Below, piece by piece: positions 56,887 to 64,000 of a DNA stretch of 64,000 nt. Made by a program: the position numbers and the translations under genes. Numbering within the stretch: the first letter of the stretch is position 1; every line of letters starts with the position of its first letter. The notes under the pieces were generated by a model. It had not been told where the DNA came from. It did no database searches and worked only from the letters and a program-made list of their open reading frames with translations. The stretch comes from an uncultured Alphaproteobacteria bacterium (GTDB lineage: Bacteria > Pseudomonadota > Alphaproteobacteria > VGEJ01). The stretch lies in NCBI GenBank assembly GCA_913041535.1, contig CAJWJK010000002.1, forward strand, positions 1 through 64,000, in the 5' to 3' direction.

Positions 56887-58335
56887 CTAATTTTGCGCAG
56901 TAGTCAAAGGAGAGGAAGTTAATTGTGCAATTGCAGTGTCAATTCCCATTCGATAGGAATGGTATACTGCAAGTTCTTCACCCGAAAGTTTCCGACCGCT
57001 GGGGAGTTTTACGCTCATTGGATCTACTTGTCGCCCATTACGGTGAATTTCATAGTGCAAATGGGGGCCAGTGGATCGCCCTGTGGAGCCTACGTATCCG
57101 ATGGTATCACCTTGACGAACTCTAACACCCTTCCTTATTCCTTTTTTGAATGACTTTAGGTGCCCATATGCAGTTTTGTACTCTTGATTATGACGTATAC
57201 GGATATATTTCCCGTATGCACCGTTACGTGCTGCGACATCAATAACTCCATCTCCAGCTGCCATAATTGGAGTTCCACGGGGTGCGGCAAAGTCGATCCC
57301 CCGATGCATCTTATTGTAGCCAAGCACCGGATGTTTCCGTTTACCATAACGGGAGGATAAACGTGCACCGTCGACGGGGGTCTTCAATAAAGCTTTACGA
57401 ACACTAGCTCCATGCGCATCAAAATAATCTGTAGTGCCATCACCCAATTCATATCGATAGAGTCGAAGTTGAGTGCCACTCAAGGTCATGCTTGCGCAGA
57501 TAATTTCGCCCTCACCTACCAAAGTGCCGTCATCGTTATAGAGTCTTTCAAAAAAAATTTCAAAATCATCACCGGCTTGGATATCCCTCTGAAAGTCAAC
57601 ATCCCAACTGTAGAGGCGGATAAGACGCATTATGATCTCAACCGGAGTGTTTTGTTTCGTAGCGGCTTCGTACAAACTTGTTTTTATGCTGCCGTGAACA
57701 TGCATATTTTTTCGGATCAACTGTCTTTCTGTTTTACGTGAGACAAAGGTCCCGTCAGATTTTCGTTCTGTTATCAAGTTGAGATCAACGCTCGTATGCA
57801 CTGTTACTGAACTTAATTGCAACGAAGATTCGGACTCGCTCGTCGGCTGGAAATTGAGGGTTATTTTCTGTTCAGGCCTTAGGCGTTTTGGATCGAGAAA
57901 AGTTTTTAGGGATGCGATCGCTTGGTGCGCGTCCATCCTTGTAGCTCCACCGCGTACCAATGCACCCATCAAAGTTCCACCAGGCCGTATACCAATAGTT
58001 TTAATAATTGGCGGCGCTGGTTTTTCGTTTAGTTTAGTATGGTTGCGGAACTCAGGTTTCTTAAGAAGTGCAATCTCTGGGTTGCTCCAGATTGCAACTC
58101 TAACTTCCTCTGTCATATTCTGTGTTTTTGAATCTAGCGCTGTGTATGCAGTGGTAAAAGTCAAGCCAGTGGCTATTGCCCCAGCCAGCGCAAGTATTAA
58201 TAGCGCCAATACAAATGGTTTTGCGGTGAGGGCGCTAAAGATGGAACGCGTTCTCCGACTGTTGTAGTAGAGGATTGAGTTAGTCAAAAGCACCGCCATA
58301 GTTTTTTGCTGACAACACAACGATGGTAGGCTCAT
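56887..58335 (-). CDS. M23-family peptidoglycan endopeptidase
   Basis: This is a membrane-anchored LytM-type protein, which cuts or activates cutting of peptidoglycan. The 482-residue product has an N-terminal membrane helix (about residues 43-66, LALLILALAGAIATGLTF). A periplasmic region with a LysM/OapA-like segment follows (IRPGGTLMGALVRGGATRMDAHQAIASL). The zinc peptidase domain has HRGIDFAAPRGTPI, AYGHL and TGPHLHYEI, with ligands in the expected H-x-x-x-D and HxH positions. The 5' end is uncertain: an inner ATG at 58299 would remove 12 residues. It is convergent with clpB. Confidence 0.92.
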   Translation of the reverse strand: MSLPSLCCQQKTMAVLLTNSILYYNSRRTRSIFSALTAKPFVLALLILALAGAIATGLTFTTAYTALDSKTQNMTEEVRVAIWSNPEIALLKKPEFRNHTKLNEKPAPPIIKTIGIRPGGTLMGALVRGGATRMDAHQAIASLKTFLDPKRLRPEQKITLNFQPTSESESSLQLSSVTVHTSVDLNLITERKSDGTFVSRKTERQLIRKNMHVHGSIKTSLYEAATKQNTPVEIIMRLIRLYSWDVDFQRDIQAGDDFEIFFERLYNDDGTLVGEGEIICASMTLSGTQLRLYRYELGDGTTDYFDAHGASVRKALLKTPVDGARLSSRYGKRKHPVLGYNKMHRGIDFAAPRGTPIMAAGDGVIDVAARNGAYGKYIRIRHNQEYKTAYGHLKSFKKGIRKGVRVRQGDTIGYVGSTGRSTGPHLHYEIHRNGRQVDPMSVKLPSGRKLSGEELAVYHSYRMGIDTAIAQLTSSPLTTAQN

Positions 58336-58499
58336 TATTGTATGTCAATCATTGTTGATTTTGAATGGCAACTTGACAGAGGCGTCGTGTCAATTCTGAC
58401 CACACTTCTATGGCATTCGTTGCGAATTTATCCTTACATAGCTAAAAAATAACGAAACTCCCTTAATTATAAGAAAAAAGTTTCGATACTATATATAAT

Positions 58500-58685
58500 G
58501 GAGCAATCAAATTTTAAAAAAAGAGTTACTACAGGTTAAAATTTATGCTTGGCATCACAAGGTATTTATGCCATATGTAGTAGCACGATGCCGTCTGGTG
58601 TCTACCGGCGGTGTCGTAGACCATACCCGTCCTGGGTATTTCCTCCCTGAACTCGGGCCATGCTTCGTAGCATGGCCCCTTTTTT
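58500..58685 (+). ncRNA. Candidate small RNA with own terminator
   Basis: An intergenic plus-strand transcript is implied: no plus-strand gene lies upstream, yet a strong terminator is present. A TATAAT box lies at 58494-58499. Downstream are a stem GTCTAC (58600-58605)/GTAGAC (58616-58621) and a stem ATACCC (58623-58628)/GGGTAT (58634-58639) with loop GTCCT. A single-stranded CCTCCC follows at 58642-58647, which could pair with Shine-Dalgarno sequences. No recognised 6S, SRP or tmRNA motif was seen. The 5' end is a guess from the -10 box; there is no good -35. Confidence 0.45.
58655..58685 (+). terminator. Strong intrinsic terminator
   Basis: A perfect ten-base-pair stem (GGGCCATGCT at 58655-58664, AGCATGGCCC at 58669-58678) has a TCGT loop and is followed by a run of six T (58680-58685). 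The T-run is on the plus strand; the minus strand lacks one, so it does not mainly serve the minus-strand gene that ends at 58708. Confidence 0.85.
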
Positions 58686-58707
58686 GTCCTTAGTAGAATT
58701 ATCGCGT

Positions 58708-59589
58708 TTAAAGAGCCAGCTTGAGTCTGGCAAGAGTTTCAATAAGGCATTTCATGTTGCGACTTGTGCGGGCAATGCCGCGATGTTTTCGCAGCCGTTT
58801 TTGATCCATGTATAGGCTTCGGTTTATTTCCAGTTGGATTGCGTGAACGTTCTCGTTTGGACATCCGTAATGCTCCGTAGTGTATCCGCCAGCATACGGA
58901 ATGTTACGAGTAACGTGGTATCCAAGATTTATTAGACAATCCTCAATCGTGTCTATGAGATTTGCAGAGCAGCTAGTACCAAATCTATCGCCAAGAATAA
59001 TGTCAGTGCTTTGCTTTCCACGGCTTCTATCGTTTGTACGGTCTATTGATGGCATAGAATGGCAATCGATTAGCACGGCATAACCAAAACGGGCCTTAGT
59101 GTTTGTGATTAGAGTTTTCAGCGCTTGGTGAAATGGGCGGTGGTATGATTCAATTCTGTATTCTGCTTCCGTGACGGTAAGCTTTTGCCCATAAATCTCT
59201 TCTCCTGTCGTGGTCAATCGGGCAATGGTGCCCAACCCTACAGCAACTCGCGCTGAGGTAGTATTAGCATGATCCGGCAAATCCTCATCAAACATCTCGG
59301 GATCAAGTTCGTAAGGTTCCCTATTGGGGTCTATATAGGCGCGCGGAAATAGTGCACGCAACATTGGCGCACCTAGTTCGGGTGCGGAAGAAAATAACTC
59401 GTCAACAAAACAATCCTCTAATTGGCGTAGGGTAGCCAGGTCAATATTTAACGTAGAGAGGAAAGACTCGGTGTAATGTTTGCCGCTATGAGGAGAAGAA
59501 AAAACGACGGGCATCAATTGATCAGCCGGACGTATTACTTCGTGGGGTTGCTGAGGTGTGTTGCGTTTGGGGTCACGCATTAATGTCAT
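58708..59589 (-). CDS. N-formylglutamate amidohydrolase family protein
   Basis: This is a zinc-dependent amidohydrolase of the HutG/FGase family, which frees glutamate from N-formylglutamate at the end of one histidine-degradation route. The 293-residue protein has VFSSPHSGKHYTESF, IDPNREPYELDPEMF, the LIDCHSMPS metal motif and the TTEHYG...HAIQLEINRSLYMDQ block with the catalytic glutamate. No other hut gene is near, so it may act on other N-acyl amino acids. It is transcribed away from tRNA-Val. Confidence 0.88.
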   Translation of the reverse strand: MTLMRDPKRNTPQQPHEVIRPADQLMPVVFSSPHSGKHYTESFLSTLNIDLATLRQLEDCFVDELFSSAPELGAPMLRALFPRAYIDPNREPYELDPEMFDEDLPDHANTTSARVAVGLGTIARLTTTGEEIYGQKLTVTEAEYRIESYHRPFHQALKTLITNTKARFGYAVLIDCHSMPSIDRTNDRSRGKQSTDIILGDRFGTSCSANLIDTIEDCLINLGYHVTRNIPYAGGYTTEHYGCPNENVHAIQLEINRSLYMDQKRLRKHRGIARTSRNMKCLIETLARLKLAL

Positions 59590-59753
59590 AAACCAAATAA
59601 TAGTGTGAATAAAAAGTTAACGATCTACTGCCTGTGTATACACCCATAATAGCAGTGACCTTGTAATGTGGTCGAGAGTTCCCACCTACACGATATAACC
59701 TAACCATTGATGCCCTTGTATTGCCTTCGGGTTACGCTATAAACCACGCTTGA

Positions 59754-59828
59754 GGGCGCGTAGCTCAGCGGGAGAGCACTACGTTGACATCGTAGGGGTC
59801 GCTGGTTCAATCCCAGCCGCGCCCACCA
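59754..59828 (+). tRNA. tRNA-Val (anticodon GAC)
   Basis: The 75-base sequence folds into a full cloverleaf. It has an acceptor stem GGGCGCG/CGCGCCC, a D arm GCTC/GAGC, an anticodon stem CTACG/CGTAG with loop TTGACAT (anticodon GAC), and a T arm GCTGG-TTCAATC-CCAGC. The 3' CCA is encoded at 59826-59828. It reads GTC and GTT codons. No integrase or repeated end sequence was seen nearby. Confidence 0.96.
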
Positions 59829-59917
59829 TTTGATAGCGTTCGCAGGGTTCGGTGATTGATCTTAAAGGGATATATGGGTTCGATCTGGCTTCTTCGGAGT
59901 CATGACTTCTGGTCGAT

Positions 59918-60376
59918 TTAGGCGCTGACAGCTTTGTCCTCGCCATCCAAAATGGCCCTTGGTCTTTCGGTGCCGCGAAAATTTACCTCTATCATTATAC
60001 CCTGAGGGTCATAAAAAAATACCTGATATATTTCGATTTCAGGGAGATGGCTTCCTCTGAAAGAGATCCCATGTGTGTCTAGGCGCCTTAAGAACTTGTC
60101 ACAATCTCGTGCATTGAATGCGAAATGGTTTACTGCCGCACTTCCTTGAGGGAGGATATCTTCGCTAACAATAATGTGAAGACGAGGTTTGTCGTCAGAC
60201 GTATAAAGCCATAACCCAGGCACACGGGCAGCAATAGTTTCGGGTCGAAAGCCTTTTTTCATTCCTAGAACATCACAATAGAATTGGCGTGTAGCCTCAA
60301 GGTTGTTGGTTGATATAGTCACATGATCAAGCGTTTCCATTGATATAGGCATCCTCTGTTGGCTTTCTAGGCTCAT
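59918..60376 (-). CDS. VOC-superfamily (glyoxalase-like) protein
   Basis: This is a 152-residue vicinal-oxygen-chelate fold protein of two beta-alpha-beta-beta-beta modules. It has LDHVTISTNNLEATRQFYCDVLGMKKGFRP (module 1, with a histidine metal ligand in DHV), VNHFAFNARDCDKFLRRLDTHGI (module 2) and QVFFYDPQGIMIEVNF with the terminal glutamate ligand. The family includes glyoxalase I, dioxygenases and fosfomycin-resistance enzymes; the substrate is unknown. ATG 60376 is used here, though an inner start near 60352 or 60340 is possible. It follows the aminotransferase on the same strand, 78 bases after. Confidence 0.85.
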   Translation of the reverse strand: MSLESQQRMPISMETLDHVTISTNNLEATRQFYCDVLGMKKGFRPETIAARVPGLWLYTSDDKPRLHIIVSEDILPQGSAAVNHFAFNARDCDKFLRRLDTHGISFRGSHLPEIEIYQVFFYDPQGIMIEVNFRGTERPRAILDGEDKAVSA

Positions 60377-60454
60377 CGAATCTGCAAGCAGGCTCTTTCA
60401 TCGAGCGGTCAAGGCAAGCACAATTGCTTTGCGAAATGTAACTAATTCCTTGGG

Positions 60455-61636
60455 TCACTGTAGATCAACCTTAGATAGATAGTTTAGCGCTGCCTGCACC
60501 CCAGAAGGGTTATGTGGAACACCCATGCGTCCAAGCCCGAGCTCGACCCCGCCTAGCGTGCCAATTAACATTAAATCGTTAAAATCACCCAAGTGGCCAA
60601 TACGAAATACAATACCAGAAAGTTTTCCAAGACCTCCACCAAGAGAAAGATTGAAAGTATCAAGTACGATTTTGCGAAATTGGTCAGCATCGTAACCAGT
60701 TGGCATGTTTACGGCGGTAAGCGAATTAGAGTGTTGAGATGTTTCTCGTCCTACGAGGGTGAGGCCCCAAGAATCTATCGCTAGCCGTGTCGCTGTTCCA
60801 TAACGGGTGTGCCGCGCAATGACTGCATCAAGACCCTCATCCAGGATCATAGTGAGTGCTTCGTTAAGGCCGAAGAGAAGGTTTGTCCCGGGCGTGTAAG
60901 GAAATATTCCGTCCTTGTTAAAATGCAACATATTTTCCCAGTCCCAGTAGGAGCGAGGCATTCGACAACTTTGGGACACGGATAATGCTTTTCTGCTAAC
61001 TGCATTGAAGCCAAGGCCAGGGGGCAGCATTAAACCCTTCTGGGAGCAACAAATCGTAACGTCTACATTCCACTCTTCGTGCTGGTAATTTATAGAACCA
61101 AGCGATGATACGGTGTCAACCAATAGCAATGCTGGATGCTTGGAATCATCGAGTGCTTGGCGTATGGGGGGGATGGCGCTCGTTATACCCGTTGATGTTT
61201 CGTTATGTACGACGCAGACGGCGCGAATCTTGTGCTGATGGTCATTTTCAAGCACATCTTGGATTAAAGAGGGGTCAACGCCTGAATGCCAATCACCGAC
61301 GATGGCAACAACATCTAGACCCAGTCGCTTAGCCATTTCTTGCCATTGTGACGCAAAGTATCCAGCTTCGAAAATTATCACACGATCACCAGGGGAGAGC
61401 GTGTTTACCAACGCCGCTTCCCATGCACCGGTACCTGAAGAGGGAAATACAAAAACTGGACTTGCGGTTTGGAATACAATCTGAAGTTTTTCCAATATCT
61501 CAAATACCATCGTGCGAAAAGTTGGCCCGCGGTGGTCGATGGTGGGGCGTGCAATTGCACGCAATACGCGCTCTGGTACGTTGGTTGGACCTGGTACTTG
61601 AAGAAAGTGACGGCCATTATGATGGTTATTGGGCAT
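60455..61636 (-). CDS. Serine-glyoxylate/alanine-glyoxylate aminotransferase-type enzyme
   Basis: This is a class V PLP aminotransferase. Relatives transfer the amino group of serine or alanine to glyoxylate in the serine cycle and in photorespiration-like routes. The 393-residue product from ATG 61636 has VPGPTNVPERVLRAIARPTIDHRGP, FPSSGTGAWEAALVN, LLVDTVSSLGSI and the Schiff-base lysine in CCSQKGLMLPPGLGF, which fits the serine-glyoxylate subgroup. A TTG at 61654 could add six residues. Its neighbours (VOC protein, gamma-glutamyltransferase-type protein) suggest an amino-acid catabolic unit. Confidence 0.9.
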   Translation of the reverse strand: MPNNHHNGRHFLQVPGPTNVPERVLRAIARPTIDHRGPTFRTMVFEILEKLQIVFQTASPVFVFPSSGTGAWEAALVNTLSPGDRVIIFEAGYFASQWQEMAKRLGLDVVAIVGDWHSGVDPSLIQDVLENDHQHKIRAVCVVHNETSTGITSAIPPIRQALDDSKHPALLLVDTVSSLGSINYQHEEWNVDVTICCSQKGLMLPPGLGFNAVSRKALSVSQSCRMPRSYWDWENMLHFNKDGIFPYTPGTNLLFGLNEALTMILDEGLDAVIARHTRYGTATRLAIDSWGLTLVGRETSQHSNSLTAVNMPTGYDADQFRKIVLDTFNLSLGGGLGKLSGIVFRIGHLGDFNDLMLIGTLGGVELGLGRMGVPHNPSGVQAALNYLSKVDLQ

Positions 61637-61883
61637 GGAGATAAATTGATCCAATTTTAGCTACCGTGACTCTGTCAGTTTTAGTAGGGTGTTTGCAACT
61701 CACTCTGACTTCTATACGCCACTATGAGTCATGAATTATTATTCCTATATCCCTAGTATCATCACCCAAACGTTTACCTTTCGTGCTAGCATAGCTTTCA
61801 TTGATGCTAGATCAATAAAATGTGTCGTCCCATTGTTATCGCGTGTGCTTCTGGACAAATGAAACAAAGTTTGTGCCACCACA

Positions 61884-63698
61884 TTAACGTCCGGCAGCAT
61901 AGCATTGCCTGCGTCGTGAGCTCGCTCCCGCCTTTAACAATCCTTGATCCCGTGTGGCTGCGGTTACATACCCAAGAGTGTAATCGTCATAGACAGAGAC
62001 AGTATGGCCACGTTTCGTTGCAGCATTAATCATATCCTCTCCGAAGCGCTTTTCCAGTGCAAGATGCCCTGGCTCACACTCTCGGGGAAAAAAGGAACTA
62101 GGCGCGTGATTTGTATGAAATTCTGGCGCATCAATAGCGTCCTGTAGGTCAAGGTTACAATGGACGTGACGAAGGAATGCATGTATGGCCCACTGATCCT
62201 GTTTGTCACCGCCGGGTGTTCCAAAAGCCATGTAAGGTTCCTGGTTCTTCAATGCGATACTCGGGGAAAGTGTTGTGCGGGGTCTTTTGCCAGGGGCTAA
62301 ACCGTTTGGCGCAGACTCATCCAGCCAGAACATTTGGCAGCGCGTTGTTAACGGAAAACCAAGGCCGGGTATCACTGGAGATCCTCCAAGTCTTCCTCCG
62401 CTCGGTGTGCCCGAAACCATGTTCCCGCGAGAATCAATTATGTCGAAATGGGTAGTATCACCATCTGAATCTCCTGGCTCAGGAATGTTGCTCCCAATGC
62501 GATGCAAGGGAGTTGGTTCCGACACTGAAGTGGCGGCCATGGCTTCTAGGATATTCTTCGTTGAGCCTTTAGGTTTAATCTTAATATTGGTTTCGTAGCC
62601 GCTTACTTGGCCCGGTTGCACTTCATACGATGCTCCATTTCCTATGAGCTTGCGGCGGCTCATATTATACTCATCGCTGAGTAAGGATTGGATCGGCACG
62701 TCAACAAAGGCAGGGTCTCCATAGAATGCTTCACGATCAGCAAGGGCTAACTTTGTGCATTCAATTATTGGATGGACGAATTCGATACTTGTTGGGGATG
62801 ATGCTCCAAGATCTAGGGCCTTTAACAGTGCAAGCTGTTGTAGCGCAACTGGTCCCTGGCCCCAGGGGCCAGTTTTACACAAGGTATAGTTGTGATAGTC
62901 GTATTTAAGCGGCTCTTCGATTGTTGCACGCCAGCGAGCCAGGTCCTCTCCAGTGAGGAAACCACGATGGCGTTGGCCGCTGGTGTCCATGGCTTCCGAG
63001 TGGAGAAAGTGGTGGTCAATAGCCTCTGCCACAAAGCCCTCGTACCAGGTCTGACGGGCCTTCTCAATCTGTGCGTCACGATTGTTTCCTACCGACTCAG
63101 CTTCTGCAAGTACTCGTCTATATGTGCCAGCGATCGCTGTTGCTTTAAATAATGTTCCGGGTGGAGGGACATTGCCACCAGGTAAAAATACTTCGGCTGA
63201 CGATGGCCACTCACGCATAAAGAGACTTTTGCCTGCCGAAATTGCCTCGCTTACGTGTGGTGTAATTGTGTATCCTTTTAGGGCGTACTCAATGGCGGGG
63301 CTGAGCACGGTCCTCAGGGACATGGTGCCATACTCAAGTAACAGCAACATCCATGCGCCAAAGGATCCAGGAACGACGGCGGACAGTGGCCCACTACCAG
63401 GAATTGCATCCAATCCGAGATCACGATAGGCGCTGACCGTGGCTGCCATTGGTGCTGGCCCTTGACCACAGATAACCTTGACTTCGTTTGTTTCGGCCTT
63501 GCATATGATCAGTGGAGTTTCACCGCCTGGGCCGTTCTGGTCGGGCTCGACAATGTGTAGTGATAGACCTGTTGCTACAGCGGCGTCAAAAGCATTGCCT
63601 CCTTTCTCGAGTATTGACATACCGGCAGCGGTAGCTAGCCAATGGGTTGAGGTCACTACCCCGAAAGTTCCCGAAATTTCGGGACGGTGAGAAAACAT
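61884..63698 (-). CDS. Gamma-glutamyltransferase family protein
   Basis: This is an N-terminal-nucleophile hydrolase precursor that self-cleaves into large and small subunits and cuts gamma-glutamyl or related amide bonds. The 604-residue product from ATG 63698, with AGGAG upstream, has MSILEKGGNAFDAAVATGLSLHIVEP and the processing-site block DGDTTHFDIIDSRGNMVSGTPSGG, where a threonine is the expected nucleophile. It continues to GFPLTTRCQMFWLDE, the PRTTLSPSIALKN block and the GTPGGDKQDQW region. No signal peptide is evident, so it is probably cytoplasmic, unlike classic periplasmic Ggt. The substrate is unknown. Divergent from a partial amidohydrolase gene. Confidence 0.88.
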   Translation of the reverse strand: MFSHRPEISGTFGVVTSTHWLATAAGMSILEKGGNAFDAAVATGLSLHIVEPDQNGPGGETPLIICKAETNEVKVICGQGPAPMAATVSAYRDLGLDAIPGSGPLSAVVPGSFGAWMLLLLEYGTMSLRTVLSPAIEYALKGYTITPHVSEAISAGKSLFMREWPSSAEVFLPGGNVPPPGTLFKATAIAGTYRRVLAEAESVGNNRDAQIEKARQTWYEGFVAEAIDHHFLHSEAMDTSGQRHRGFLTGEDLARWRATIEEPLKYDYHNYTLCKTGPWGQGPVALQQLALLKALDLGASSPTSIEFVHPIIECTKLALADREAFYGDPAFVDVPIQSLLSDEYNMSRRKLIGNGASYEVQPGQVSGYETNIKIKPKGSTKNILEAMAATSVSEPTPLHRIGSNIPEPGDSDGDTTHFDIIDSRGNMVSGTPSGGRLGGSPVIPGLGFPLTTRCQMFWLDESAPNGLAPGKRPRTTLSPSIALKNQEPYMAFGTPGGDKQDQWAIHAFLRHVHCNLDLQDAIDAPEFHTNHAPSSFFPRECEPGHLALEKRFGEDMINAATKRGHTVSVYDDYTLGYVTAATRDQGLLKAGASSRRRQCYAAGR

Positions 63699-63850
63699 TG
63701 CACATTCTCCTTTTTCTCTTAACGGTATTGTGCCGCTGATAGTTCCGTCTTCCATCTGGGTAATCCAGGTGCGCGTTTCTTAAAAGGCGTTCAACCACAG
63801 TAGACACAATGTTATCATGTGGAGTCTAGGTTCGATTTGGGAGGACAATT

Positions 63851-64000
63851 ATGTCCAGAACTATATTTACCAATGTGCGGATCTTCGATGGTACCGGTGA
63901 GCAGTCTTTTCCAGGAGAGGTGTCGATCCAGGGCAATCAGATAGGAGAGGTGGTTAAAGGATCGGAGCATCTTTTGCGGGATGGAGCTATTGTAGTAGAC
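63851..64000 (+). CDS. Amidohydrolase family protein, N-terminal fragment cut by window end
   Basis: The first 50 residues are visible from ATG 63851, with GGGAGG upstream. They read SRTIFTNVRIFDGTGEQSFPGEVSIQGNQIGEV, the usual opening strand pair of imidazolonepropionase/dipeptidase-type amidohydrolases (TNVRIFDGTG). The catalytic HxH and later metal ligands are beyond the window. Divergent from the gamma-glutamyltransferase family gene with 152 bases between the starts. Confidence 0.75.
   Translation, partial: MSRTIFTNVRIFDGTGEQSFPGEVSIQGNQIGEVVKGSEHLLRDGAIVVD

Overview
The window is a gene-dense piece of an alphaproteobacterial chromosome with moderate GC, judged by eye a little under 50%. 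The evidence is gene content and order: hemJ-rho, helicase/S4/CarD, CobS/CobT with a J-domain protein, aroK-aroB beside xerD, argJ-mutT, nitrilase/DUF1178/ubiG/lysC, and ispG-hisS-prfA-prmC-DUF4167-clpB are runs typical of Rhodospirillales-like and related free-living alphaproteobacteria. I see no prophage, insertion sequence, CRISPR array or rRNA operon. Most of the window is core housekeeping DNA.

Layout. 1-2.7 kb: a broken ubiX joined to a broken ferrochelatase gene, then hemJ and rho. 2.8-10.7 kb: a quinone oxidoreductase/dienelactone hydrolase pair, two tandem CNNM/CorC-like membrane proteins, panB-panC and an orphan Tat-exported sugar-type binding protein. 10.8-19.9 kb: tRNA-Arg(CCT), a ThDP enzyme, a PagL-like lipid A deacylase, an M48 lipoprotein protease, a metallophosphoesterase-like protein that has lost its metal motifs, CarD, TerB-like, S4 and a SUV3-like helicase. 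20-27.6 kb: methylmalonyl-CoA mutase, its chaperone MeaB, rpmB, and cobT/cobS/J-protein. 27.7-35.6 kb: AEC transporter, aroB-aroK, a 46-residue membrane protein, a secreted helical protein, xerD, a malyl-CoA lyase-type enzyme and accA. 35.7-44.2 kb: secA, argJ, mutT, methyltransferases, nitrilase-fold amidase, DUF1178 and ubiG. 44.3-56.7 kb: lysC, an NMO-like flavoenzyme, a RodZ-like protein, ispG, hisS, prfA, a PLP dehydratase, prmC, DUF4167 and clpB. 56.9-64 kb: an M23 peptidase, a probable small RNA, N-formylglutamate amidohydrolase, tRNA-Val(GAC), and a catabolic set (VOC protein, serine-glyoxylate-type aminotransferase, gamma-glutamyltransferase family, start of an amidohydrolase).

How the genes work together. 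Methylmalonyl-CoA mutase, MeaB, the beta-methylmalyl/malyl-CoA lyase-type enzyme and the aminotransferase are consistent with propionyl-CoA and glyoxylate metabolism. The CobST pair implies aerobic B12 synthesis, which would supply the mutase. rho, prfA, prmC, rpmB, secA, clpB and CarD are information-processing and proteostasis genes.

The most notable points are the ubiX/hemH junction near position 360-390, a degenerate metallophosphoesterase fold, an intergenic transcript candidate with its own strong terminator at 58.5-58.7 kb, a sigma-32-like promoter in front of clpB, and a small conserved-looking membrane protein gene at 30.4 kb. No clearly new defence or mobile system was found.
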